Both the position numbers and the translations under genes were made by a program. A stretch of DNA of 63,745 nucleotides from Paenibacillus senegalensis JC66 (GTDB lineage: Bacteria > Bacillota > Bacilli > Paenibacillales > NBRC-103111). Shown one piece after another: positions 56,622 through 63,745 of this stretch. The notes beneath the pieces are model-generated. The model was not told the DNA's origin and ran no database searches. It saw only the letters and a list, made by a program, of their open reading frames with translations. The stretch lies in assembly GCF_000285515.1 (NCBI RefSeq), contig NZ_HE610966.1, forward strand, positions 1 to 63,745, given 5' to 3'. The first letter of the stretch is position 1, and every line of letters begins with the position of its first letter.

Positions 56622-57418
56622 TGTAATCCCCCCGATCCTTTTGGCTGCTGTTTTAGAGCGGACTCGTTCGTTGAATTGCGCTCGCCATAATAAATCTTCA
56701 TTAATTCATCCACATACCGCCCGTTTGGTTCATAGACAATAAGCGGCGGCAGGATTTTAACCTCCGGCTTTCCATCTTTTACCGCTTCGATCAATACCAT
56801 ATTGCTTTCTTCTCCTGCGCGCGGGTGGACGAAGCGAAGCTTCTTGATTTCCAGCTTATATTTTCGAAAAGCAACTGAAATCTCGATCAATCGCGATGAG
56901 CGATGAACCATAGCCACCTTGCCTCCGGAACGTACCAGCCTGCTGCAAGCCGCAGCTACATCATCCAGTGTGCAGTGAATTTCATGGCGAGCGGCTGCAA
57001 TGTATGGATTGCTGTTACGGTCCCCGGTATCCCCTTTCATATATGGAGGATTGACCGTCACCAAGTCAAATTTTCCATAGCCCAATCGTTCATGCACAGT
57101 TCGAATATCATCATGCAAGATGCTAATCTGATCTGTCAGATCATTCAACCGGATATTTCTTTCAGCCATGTCTGCTAATTTTGATTGCAGCTCCACTCCT
57201 ACTATCTCTGCCTTCGTACGGGTGGTTAACAGTAAAGGGATAACCCCATTTCCTGTGCAAAGGTCTATAATTCTGCCTCGCTGGGGAACGGAGCAAAACC
57301 TCGCCAGCAGCACGGCATCCATCGAAAAACTGAAGACTTGATCGCTTTGAATGATCTGCAGGTCATTAGTCAGCAGATCATCGACTCTCTCCCTATCTTT
57401 GAGTTCCACGGTTTTCAT
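56618..57418 (-). CDS. tRNA1(Val) adenine-37 N6-methyltransferase family protein (YabB-like)
   Basis: 266-residue class I SAM methyltransferase: motif I IIDLCTGNGVIPLLL, acidic GVELQSKLADMAERN, and catalytic NPPYMKGD. Family TrmN6/YfiC; exact tRNA target in Firmicutes not established. ATG 57418 after AAGGGGAG. Pairs with rsmI by a 4-nt overlap. Confidence 0.9.
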   Translation of the reverse strand: MKTVELKDRERVDDLLTNDLQIIQSDQVFSFSMDAVLLARFCSVPQRGRIIDLCTGNGVIPLLLTTRTKAEIVGVELQSKLADMAERNIRLNDLTDQISILHDDIRTVHERLGYGKFDLVTVNPPYMKGDTGDRNSNPYIAAARHEIHCTLDDVAAACSRLVRSGGKVAMVHRSSRLIEISVAFRKYKLEIKKLRFVHPRAGEESNMVLIEAVKDGKPEVKILPPLIVYEPNGRYVDELMKIYYGERNSTNESALKQQPKGSGGLQ

Positions 57419-57526
57419 CTATACTCCCCTTGATTCGGCTAACCCGCTGGTTCTGTTCTTTCTCAAGCAAGCTAATTCTTGGCATTATTTCGAGAACGTA
57501 ATACGGGCACTTGATTATTCAAAAAA

Positions 57527-57548
57527 ACCGCAGAGACGAATCTCCACG
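57527..57548 (-). terminator. intrinsic terminator of the tmk-yabA operon
   Basis: Minus-strand CCGTGGAGA / TCTCTGCGG stem with a TTCG loop and seven T residues, 8 nt after the yabA stop. Confidence 0.9.
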
Positions 57549-57555
57549 GTTGGAT

Positions 57556-57894
57556 TTACTTATTAAGAAAGGATAAACAAAACAGACAATCTCCTTCATT
57601 GCGAAGATGACCATAGTAAACATTGCATATATGAAAGCCCTCATAGTACAATCTGGCGAGGTTATCGTAGCCTTCCCCTATGACAGGCGTTGCATTCCCT
57701 TCCATAGCCTCTCTATTTTCTTGCCCGTTCTCTAGCTTAAGCATCTGCCTTAGCTGTTGATTTTCGTTCATCAAACGGAGGTTTTCCTCCGTTAGTTGGA
57801 TTAGCTGTTTTTTTAATGATTCGAGATCCAAAAGTGAAGATTGCATATGATTTTCCAATTGCTCCATCTTCATAAACAGTTCTTTTTTGTCCAC
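57556..57894 (-). CDS. yabA: replication initiation control protein YabA
   Basis: Binds DnaA and DnaN to limit initiation. 112 residues: N-terminal leucine-zipper coiled coil (about 5-55, forms tetramers) and C-terminal zinc-binding [22 protein letters not shown] start at 57894 after GGGGTG. Lies after ricT, the standard tmk-darA-yaaR-holB-ricT-yabA order. Confidence 0.95.
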   Translation of the reverse strand: MDKKELFMKMEQLENHMQSSLLDLESLKKQLIQLTEENLRLMNENQQLRQMLKLENGQENREAMEGNATPVIGEGYDNLARLYYEGFHICNVYYGHLRNEGDCLFCLSFLNK

Positions 57895-57920
57895 GGTTTC
57901 ACCCCGATGTTAAAAATCGG

Positions 57921-58730
57921 CTAGTCCTGCTCAACTACGTCTTCCGAAGGCAGCTCCATCACCTTATTGGTTTCCAGCAGCTGAACTTTAATCATTTTAT
58001 CATTTGCCTTGATACCTAGCACCTTGCCAGTACCTAGCGAGGTCATGACCATTTTCCCCACTTTGGGCAATTCGTCCTTCACACTTTCATAATTGTCATG
58101 TTCATATTTCAAACAGCACATTAAGCGGCCGCACAGCCCTGAAATTTTCGTCGGATTTAAAGACAAATTCTGATCCTTGGCCATCTTGATCGATACCGGC
58201 TCAAAGTCCCCGAGAAATGAAGAGCAGCACAGCACCCTTCCACAAGGTCCTATCCCTCCAAGAAGCTTAGCCTCATCTCGCACACCGATTTGCCTCAGCT
58301 CAATCCTTGTACGGAAAATGCTTGCCAAGTCCTTGACCAATTCTCTGAAATCGACGCGTCCTTCTGCTGTAAAGTAAAAAATAACCTTATTTCGATCAAA
58401 TGTGTATTCTACATCAACCAGCTTCATCTTCAGCTTGTGATCTCTAATCTTAAGCTGACAAATTCCAAAGGCATCCTTGGCTGCTGCCTTATTGCCCTCA
58501 ACTAACTCCGCATCCTTGTGATCAGCTACCCTAATCACCTTCTTGAGCGGCAGCACTACATCTTCCTCCGGCACTTGTCTCTTCCCAATGACGACCGTTC
58601 CGTACTCCAAGCCTCTGGCCGTATCAACGATGACGTGATCATTCGTCTCGATGGGAAAATCTACGGGATCGAAGTAAAATATTTTGCCCGCTTTCTTAAA
58701 GCGAACACCTATGACCGAATACAATCTCAT
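57921..58730 (-). CDS. ricT: RicT (PSP1 domain protein, YaaT)
   Basis: Member of the RicA-RicF-RicT [4Fe-4S] complex that promotes RNase Y-dependent mRNA maturation, competence and sporulation. 269 residues with PSP1 domain (about 60-140) and the cysteine clusters GPCGRVLCCSSFL and GLCGRLMCCLKYE that hold Fe-S ligands. ATG 58730 after GGGGGG, one nucleotide after holB. Confidence 0.95.
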   Translation of the reverse strand: MRLYSVIGVRFKKAGKIFYFDPVDFPIETNDHVIVDTARGLEYGTVVIGKRQVPEEDVVLPLKKVIRVADHKDAELVEGNKAAAKDAFGICQLKIRDHKLKMKLVDVEYTFDRNKVIFYFTAEGRVDFRELVKDLASIFRTRIELRQIGVRDEAKLLGGIGPCGRVLCCSSFLGDFEPVSIKMAKDQNLSLNPTKISGLCGRLMCCLKYEHDNYESVKDELPKVGKMVMTSLGTGKVLGIKANDKMIKVQLLETNKVMELPSEDVVEQD

Positions 58731-58731
58731 T

Positions 58732-59709
58732 CTACCCCCCTCGTAAATCAATCATCCATTTTTCCAAGGTTAATTGACCGTTCGCATTGAATCGAATCCG
58801 CTTCTGCATATCTACGGCTTGCTCCATGCAGGCAATCCAAAACGATGAATCACGGCTGTTCGCTTGCCGTTCCATCCAATCCAATTGATCTATAAATAAT
58901 AAGCGGTCCTTTTGTCCGCACTGAAGACGTACCATATCCTTCAACCATAAAATCCATAAGTCTATAAAAACACCTAAATGCTGGTTCAGATCGGACTTGA
59001 TCACTTTTTTCTGAAGAGAGATCATTGCCGAAGGCAGATTCGCCAGCGTCTCCTGTGCTAATTGTAGCATGACCTTCCTGGCTTCACCAAACCAATTAGA
59101 GGAAACTAGCTCCCGTGCGGCCTCGACCCCTGCAGTTAGATGGACAGCAGGCAGTACCAGCGAACCCGGAAGGCCTTCCTCCTGAAGAATTTCTGCCATC
59201 CTGGAGGCATTCATTGGTGTAAAGGACAGCCATTGTGCCCTTGAGATAATGGTTGGCAGCAGGGCATGTCCATTCTCTGTAATCAAAATGGCCATGACAT
59301 CCGAAGTCGGCTCTTCCAAAAACTTAAGCAGACTGTTGGCCGCTTGAACCGTCATTTTTTCGGCTTCGTTCAACACATAAATTTTGCGGTCATTTGTCGT
59401 TGAACGGTAAGCCATCCCTTTTTGAAGCTCACGAATTTGTTCTATCTTAATCGAGGCCCCGTCCGGTTCTATCCAAAGCAGGCCCGGTTGGTTGCCATGC
59501 TCCAGCTTGCGGCATTCCAAGCACTGCCCACAGGCCTCATCCTGCCCTCCCGAACAATAAATGGCCTTTACCAAAGCCATGGCTGTCCGCTTACGGCCCG
59601 ATCCGGCAGGACCGCTAAAAATATATGCATGAGAAAGCTTGCCGGAACGTAATCCGTTTTGCAAAACCCTCTTGACATGTTCTTGTCCGGCGATCGCTTG
59701 AAAAGACAT
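58732..59709 (-). CDS. holB: DNA polymerase III subunit delta'
   Basis: Clamp-loader subunit. 325 residues of AAA+ fold: AYIFSGPAGSGRKRTA, zinc module CGQCLECRKLEHGN, VLNEAEKM, SLLKFLEEP and SRAQWLSF. The listed start is ATG 59709 (MSFQAIAGQ); a TTG 8 codons upstream has no ribosome-binding site. The Walker A is GPAGSGRK rather than GxxGxGKT, consistent with a non-hydrolysing delta'. Confidence 0.95.
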   Translation of the reverse strand: MSFQAIAGQEHVKRVLQNGLRSGKLSHAYIFSGPAGSGRKRTAMALVKAIYCSGGQDEACGQCLECRKLEHGNQPGLLWIEPDGASIKIEQIRELQKGMAYRSTTNDRKIYVLNEAEKMTVQAANSLLKFLEEPTSDVMAILITENGHALLPTIISRAQWLSFTPMNASRMAEILQEEGLPGSLVLPAVHLTAGVEAARELVSSNWFGEARKVMLQLAQETLANLPSAMISLQKKVIKSDLNQHLGVFIDLWILWLKDMVRLQCGQKDRLLFIDQLDWMERQANSRDSSFWIACMEQAVDMQKRIRFNANGQLTLEKWMIDLRGG

Positions 59710-59729
59710 TCGGAATTGCCCCGTTTCTA

Positions 59730-60176
59730 TCAATAAAGGAGATTGATCAGCATCCCGCGTATTTCACCTATTTTGTTAAGCAGTTCGATACGGCCGTTCT
59801 CCTGTTCCAAAAGCTCGTCAGCCATAGACAGGAGAACGGAATCAATCTCCTCCAAAATTTTATATTTTCGGCCTCTGCCTCGGCGGTCCCATCCCGCGGA
59901 CTCCCGTAAACGTACCCCTCTGCGGGCGGTTTCCTCCAAGTATTTCTTCACTAACTGCTTATATTGATTCAATTCCCGGATAGTCAAGGATTTGGACAAA
60001 CGTTCTCCTTGACGATGGATCTGATCCAATATTTTCTGCAGCTCGTTGGATGTCGCCCTTTGATCATGGTGCTGCATGAGCTCCGAGAACGTTTTTTGAT
60101 GCACATGTGTGCTGCTTGAATTGTCGATTAGCTTTATATCGTTGGAAAAAGGACGCATCCCCGGTATAATTTTCAA
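59730..60176 (-). CDS. YaaR family protein (DUF327)
   Basis: 148 residues, predicted mostly helical: SELMQHHDQRATSNELQKIL, LTIRELNQYKQLVKKYLEE, then RRGRGRKYKILEEIDSVLL. Conserved in the tmk-darA-yaaR-holB cluster of Firmicutes; function unknown. TTG start at 60176, 10 nt after GGCGGG. Confidence 0.88.
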   Translation of the reverse strand: MKIIPGMRPFSNDIKLIDNSSSTHVHQKTFSELMQHHDQRATSNELQKILDQIHRQGERLSKSLTIRELNQYKQLVKKYLEETARRGVRLRESAGWDRRGRGRKYKILEEIDSVLLSMADELLEQENGRIELLNKIGEIRGMLINLLY

Positions 60177-60228
60177 TGGAAAATAACCCGCCTTTACCGC
60201 GCAACCTTGAATTTATCGATACTTAACC

Positions 60229-60585
<357 letters not shown>

Positions 60586-61239
60586 CTAACTTCGAAGCCC
60601 GGGTGTATAGAGTTTTACAAAATCTTCGGCGATTTCCTCTGCAATAACGTGAGCCGGACGATCGGCCTTAACCAGTTTTACTCGTTCCGGCTCTGAGGCA
60701 GCTATATTGAGAAAGCCTTGCCTCACTCGGGAATGATAGTTCTCATCCCTCTGCTCAATTCTATCCAGCCCGGCGCCTGTCGCGCCTCCGTTTCGCGAAA
60801 GCAATCTTTCCCGTGATAGTTCGACAGGCAAATCCATGAAATAAGAGCGGCTCGGCTTCAACCCGGAGCTGGCAAATTGGCTAATAAGCGATACCACATC
60901 CAAATCAATACCTAGACCGTAAGCCTGATATGCAATACTGGCATCAATATATCGGTCACATAATACGATCCGGTTCTGCTGCAGAGCAGGAATGATTTTC
61001 TCATGCACATGCTGTGCTCTGGATGCAGCGTACAGCAGCACTTCGGTTTGATGAATCATCCCCTTATGCTCGGGATCGAGCAGCAGAGCTCTAATTTTAT
61101 CGCTAATATAAGTGCCTCCAGGCTCGCGGGTGACAAGAGGTTCTAATCCATCATTAGTGAGTTTCTCAGCCAGCAGCTGCAGTTGTGTCGATTTTCCCGA
61201 GCCGTCCGGCCCTTCAAACGTAATAAACAAACCCTTCAA
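60586..61239 (-). CDS. tmk: thymidylate kinase
   Basis: dTMP to dTDP. 217 residues: P-loop TFEGPDGSGKSTQLQLL, TREPGGTYISDKIR, CDRYIDASIAYQAYG, and lid region LSRNGGATGAGLDRIEQRDE. TTG start at 61239, 10 nt after AGGAG. First gene of the tmk-to-yabA operon. Confidence 0.96.
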   Translation of the reverse strand: MKGLFITFEGPDGSGKSTQLQLLAEKLTNDGLEPLVTREPGGTYISDKIRALLLDPEHKGMIHQTEVLLYAASRAQHVHEKIIPALQQNRIVLCDRYIDASIAYQAYGLGIDLDVVSLISQFASSGLKPSRSYFMDLPVELSRERLLSRNGGATGAGLDRIEQRDENYHSRVRQGFLNIAASEPERVKLVKADRPAHVIAEEIAEDFVKLYTPGLRS

Positions 61240-61296
61240 TACAAGTTCTCTCCTCTTCCGGAATGCACAGTGCTCCTAATCGCGTCTATTTCTGAC

Positions 61297-61326
61297 ATTA
61301 TATAACAAACAAACTTAACGTGTGAA
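61297..61326 (-). promoter_or_regulatory. sigma-A promoter of the tmk operon
   Basis: Minus-strand TTCACA (61321-61326), 18-bp spacer, TATAAT (61297-61302), 58 bp before tmk. Confidence 0.6.
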
Positions 61327-61413
61327 GATTTAAAATCCATCAGCCATACCTAGTATCACTTGGTAATGCTAAGTGCTATTTCGATTCGTTTTACCCTGTT
61401 CTTCTCGCTTTTC

Positions 61414-62895
61414 TTACCCTTTCAACACATGGATAATTCCCTCCGCAAGCTTCTGTTCCCCTTGGAAACGCGCCCCTGTCTTGATCATCACGTTGAGATA
61501 GGCGATTAATTCCTCAGTAATCACTTCTCCAGGATAGATCACAGGAATTCCAGGCGGATAGGGAATAATAGATTCAGCCGATCGCCAGCCAACTGCTTCT
61601 TGCAGCGTCTTGGCCTGCTTAAGGCTTGGCGCTTGTGACAGCATGGACATATCGAATGAAACCGGTGTGATGATTGGCGGAAAATACGAGGGTCTTACAT
61701 TATTCGCTGCTGTCTCTGCCTTTTCCTTCTTTCTGAGATCGAATTTACTGGTTATATCCTTTAATGCTTGAAACAAATGATCCGTGTCTGCAGATGAAGT
61801 CGCATAGCTGCAAACAAGCAGTGCATAGTCGGGATCAGCCATTTCTGCCAAGCACTCTTTATCTTCAAGCTGCTGCTGCAGCTCATATCCGTTTAGGGTG
61901 CCTGTTGCGTCGCGAATGGTTATTTTAAACGGGTCGATATAATCATATGCTTCTGAAGCTTTCTCTTCTTGTACTAGAGAAAACCAGGGCATATCTGTAC
62001 TTATCTTTTCCTTTATCGCTTTGCTTCTCCTTAGTCCGGCTGCAAACAGCTGCTCGCCGTGATTTTCCAAGCTTGCTCGGCAAAGATCCAAAGAAGCCAT
62101 AATCGGATAGGAAGGGCTGGAGCTCTGCAGCATAGCCAAAAGAGCAGCCGTTTTCTCCCGGTCTATCCTCTCTCCCTGAATGTGGAGCATGGATCCCATC
62201 GTTAGAGCCGATAACATTTTATGAGTGGATTGCACTACCGCATCTGCACCCATTGACAAGGCCGAACCGGGAAGCTCCGGGTGAAAACCAAAGTGGGCAC
62301 CATGAGCCTCATCTACAATAAGCGGTTTTCCGTATGAGTGAACAAGTTCGGAGATCCCGTTTAAATCGTTCCCCATTCCGTAATAATTAGGATTCGTTAA
62401 TATAACCGCCCTGGCCTCAGGATATTTTAATAATGCCTGCTCCACTACTTTAAGGCTTACCCCTGCTGCTATCCCTGTCGTTGGATCAATTTGAGGGGGC
62501 AAAAATACAGACTGAGCACCAGCTAGCATAAGCCCGTGAAGGATAGATTTATGTACGTTGCGCTGTACTAGAACTAGATCATTACGCTGGCAAACTGACA
62601 GTATTAAGGCAAGATTGCCTACTGTGCTCCCGTTAACCAAAAAGAATGTAGCTTCCGCTCCAAAGCATGCTGCGGCCAGCTGCTGCGCCTCTTGGATCAC
62701 CCCTTGTGGATGATGCAAGTCATCTAAACCGGTAACTTCTGTATAATCAATTTCCATCACATCTTCGAAAATGCCCTTAACTTCCGAAACTAATCCCCGG
62801 CCCCCTTTATGACCCGGAACGTGAAACCGGGAGGCTCTTTGAAAATAAGCTTGCTGCAGCCTTTCATATAACGGCGCTCTCCCATTGTTATCCAT
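61414..62895 (-). CDS. PLP-dependent Orn/Lys/Arg decarboxylase family protein (YaaO-like)
   Basis: 493 residues, fold type I: SRFHVPGHKGGRG, FFLVNGSTVGNLA, LIVDEAHGAHFGFH, PLP-lysine in VVQSTHKMLSALTMGS, and the C-terminal domain PYPPGIPVIYPGEVITEEL. Substrate (arginine, lysine or ornithine) cannot be told from sequence. ATG 62895 after GGAGG. Between gin and tmk as yaaO; xpaC and yaaN, which lie here in B. subtilis, are missing. Confidence 0.9.
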   Translation of the reverse strand: MDNNGRAPLYERLQQAYFQRASRFHVPGHKGGRGLVSEVKGIFEDVMEIDYTEVTGLDDLHHPQGVIQEAQQLAAACFGAEATFFLVNGSTVGNLALILSVCQRNDLVLVQRNVHKSILHGLMLAGAQSVFLPPQIDPTTGIAAGVSLKVVEQALLKYPEARAVILTNPNYYGMGNDLNGISELVHSYGKPLIVDEAHGAHFGFHPELPGSALSMGADAVVQSTHKMLSALTMGSMLHIQGERIDREKTAALLAMLQSSSPSYPIMASLDLCRASLENHGEQLFAAGLRRSKAIKEKISTDMPWFSLVQEEKASEAYDYIDPFKITIRDATGTLNGYELQQQLEDKECLAEMADPDYALLVCSYATSSADTDHLFQALKDITSKFDLRKKEKAETAANNVRPSYFPPIITPVSFDMSMLSQAPSLKQAKTLQEAVGWRSAESIIPYPPGIPVIYPGEVITEELIAYLNVMIKTGARFQGEQKLAEGIIHVLKG

Positions 62896-63014
62896 TACTG
62901 TCCGCCTCCAAACGTAGAAAAAGAAGAATAAGTGCTTGTTAGCCTCATCCTTCTTTACTATAAGAAAAAAACGGAAAACGAAAAGATCTCTTCACGGGAG
63001 TATTCTTGATTTCT

Positions 63015-63197
63015 TCAAGCATTTTTGTACCAAATCCGTTTCAATTGATGGATAAAAAAAGGATATTTTTCATCTTTAACATCGGTATGAACCATTTCTT
63101 TCTCACATGCCTCGCATATAAATTCAGATACGATTTGGATTCCGTTATCCTTCTGCTGTTCGCAAATGATGCAGGTCGTTACATTATTGGTGTCCAT
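63015..63197 (-). CDS. csfB: sigma-G inhibitor Gin (CsfB)
   Basis: 60-residue forespore anti-sigma factor of the Gin family, blocking premature sigma-G (and sigma-E) activity. Two zinc-type pairs, TCIICEQQKDNGI and FICEACEKEMV, and a basic C-terminus FFIHQLKRIWYKN. ATG 63197 after GGGTGAAGG. Sigma-F-type promoter upstream. Confidence 0.92.
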   Translation of the reverse strand: MDTNNVTTCIICEQQKDNGIQIVSEFICEACEKEMVHTDVKDEKYPFFIHQLKRIWYKNA

Positions 63198-63227
63198 CCT
63201 TCACCCACCCCATTTCTTTTTTCTATC

Positions 63228-63255
63228 AGTATACCCGATTTTAATCCTATTAAAC
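63228..63255 (-). promoter_or_regulatory. sigma-F promoter of csfB/gin
   Basis: Minus-strand GTTTA (63251-63255), 14-bp spacer, GGGTATACT (63228-63236), which matches the sigma-F -10 GGnnAnAnT. csfB was identified as a sigma-F gene in B. subtilis. Confidence 0.6.
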
Positions 63256-63521
63256 TAAATCTTATTGCTTTACTCTATTTTCCTTGTTTCAAAGGTAAGA
63301 TCCGTAGTGCGTGAAATTCCTTTTTAGACCGGAGTTTAGATGAGACAAATTCTATGAAAGCTATACCTGCAAAAGGGCTTTCCCTCATCATATGTCAACT
63401 ATCGGTCATTGGTGTTTGTACTTGTAACAATAATTTGCAATAATTTCACAACATTCTGCTCATGCACATATCAGATACTCTCCCCGGGAGATTGACGCTT
63501 AAAGACGAGCATAACAAAAAA
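63256..63521. other. intergenic region right of gin
   Basis: About 265 bp of AT-rich sequence with no gene, RNA or promoter I can support. Confidence 0.5.
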
Positions 63522-63550
63522 GGGCTGTCCGAAAAGCGGCCATTCAGCCC
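63522..63550 (-). terminator. terminator of a minus-strand gene beyond the right edge
   Basis: GGGCTG / CAGCCC stem with an inner CCG/CGG pair, followed on the minus strand by TTTTTTG. The gene it serves is not in the window. Confidence 0.75.
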
Positions 63551-63603
63551 GATAGCTAGAATAAGCAACCCCCAAGCAGCAGCCCCGAGGCCACTGGCCC
63601 CGA

Positions 63604-63690
63604 AGCGAATTGTATGCGAAATTGTGTGCGAAAGTCGAAAGTGTAGGCGAAAGTGTTGCGAAATTGTATGTGAAAGTGTGCGAAATTGTT
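63604..63690. repeat. degenerate short tandem repeat
   Basis: About eight imperfect copies of an 9-13-nt unit close to GCGAAANTGTNT (for example GCGAAATTGTGT, GCGAAAGTGTT, GCGAAATTGTAT). The translated frames through it are low-complexity and not convincing as protein. Confidence 0.7.
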
Positions 63691-63745
63691 GGGAAAACAG
63701 TCATGCCATTGAATTCTCAGACACAACTCTGGTATGATAATAGCC

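Noticed and set aside
63604-63690. CRISPR array at the right edge.
   Set aside because: Units are about 11 nt, contiguous and degenerate, with no spacers and no cas genes.
63471-63704. 77-codon minus-strand frame through the tandem repeat and terminator.
   Set aside because: It runs through a terminator and a low-complexity repeat, with no ribosome-binding site.

Overview
The window is a continuous stretch of a low-to-mid GC, endospore-forming Firmicute chromosome, read almost entirely on the minus strand. Gene order matches, in reverse, the Bacillus subtilis block csfB-yaaO-tmk-darA-yaaR-holB-ricT-yabA-abrB-tatD-yabE-rnmV-ksgA-yabG-veg-sspF-ispE-purR-ridA-spoVG-glmU-prs-ctc-pth-fin-mfd-spoVT-yabM-yabN-hup-rqcP-yabP-yabQ-divIC-yabR-spoIIE-yabS-yabT-tilS-hprT-ftsH-coaX-hslO-cysK-pab/fol-dusB-lysS-rrn. 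A nadA-nadB-nadC insertion between ftsH and coaX, greA next to lysS, a clostridial-type AbrB with two CxxC pairs and an HD-hydrolase in the usual metG slot point to Paenibacillaceae rather than Bacillus proper (inference from gene order and protein features only).

Layout in window coordinates. 1-526: leader and promoter of an rRNA operon whose 16S gene lies off the left edge. 527-9288: lysS, greA, then the folate operon pabB-pabA-pabC-folP-folB-folK-yazB-dusB. 9400-17076: cysK, then the NAD/CoA operon nadA-nadB-nadC-coaX-hslO-yacD. 17165-23259: ftsH, hprT, tilS and the yabS-yabT phosphoprotein/kinase pair. 23263-33224: sporulation and division block (spoIIE plus a small membrane protein, an IS remnant, yabR, divIC, yabQ, yabP, rqcP, hup, mazG-type yabN, flippase yabM, spoVT). 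33283-43133: prsA-like foldase, mfd, fin, pth, ctc, prs, glmU, spoVG. 43187-50539: ridA, purR, ispE, sspF, veg, yabG, ksgA, rnmV and yabE under a c-di-AMP riboswitch. 50759-52736: plus-strand ecsAB ABC transporter. 52795-55652: tatD, HD hydrolase, abrB and a candidate sRNA. 55746-63255: rsmI, trmN, yabA, ricT, holB, yaaR, darA, tmk, Orn/Lys/Arg decarboxylase and gin. 63522-63690: a terminator for a gene off the right edge and a degenerate short tandem repeat.

The regulatory layer is unusually readable: good matches to sigma-A (veg, greA, nadA, ftsH, cysK, rrn, yabE), sigma-H (spoVG), sigma-F (gin), sigma-F/G (fin), sigma-G (spoVT, sspF), sigma-K (yabG) and sigma-B (ctc) promoters, Spo0A boxes at abrB, spoIIE and the HD gene, a PurBox pair at purR and a c-di-AMP riboswitch at yabE. 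Together the genes form a housekeeping/sporulation core (translation, nucleotide and cofactor synthesis, peptidoglycan precursor supply, and compartment-specific sporulation control).

The observations I consider most worth following are (i) a GlmU whose uridyltransferase half has lost most signature catalytic residues while its acetyltransferase half is intact, (ii) a promoter-terminator pair directly after abrB that would make an 80-nt RNA with an exposed CU-rich stretch, (iii) inverted Spo0A boxes with a 21-bp-spaced promoter in front of the HD hydrolase, and (iv) an uncharacterised small membrane protein in the spoIIE transcript. I did not find a wholly new multi-gene system; no CRISPR array, prophage or defence island is visible.
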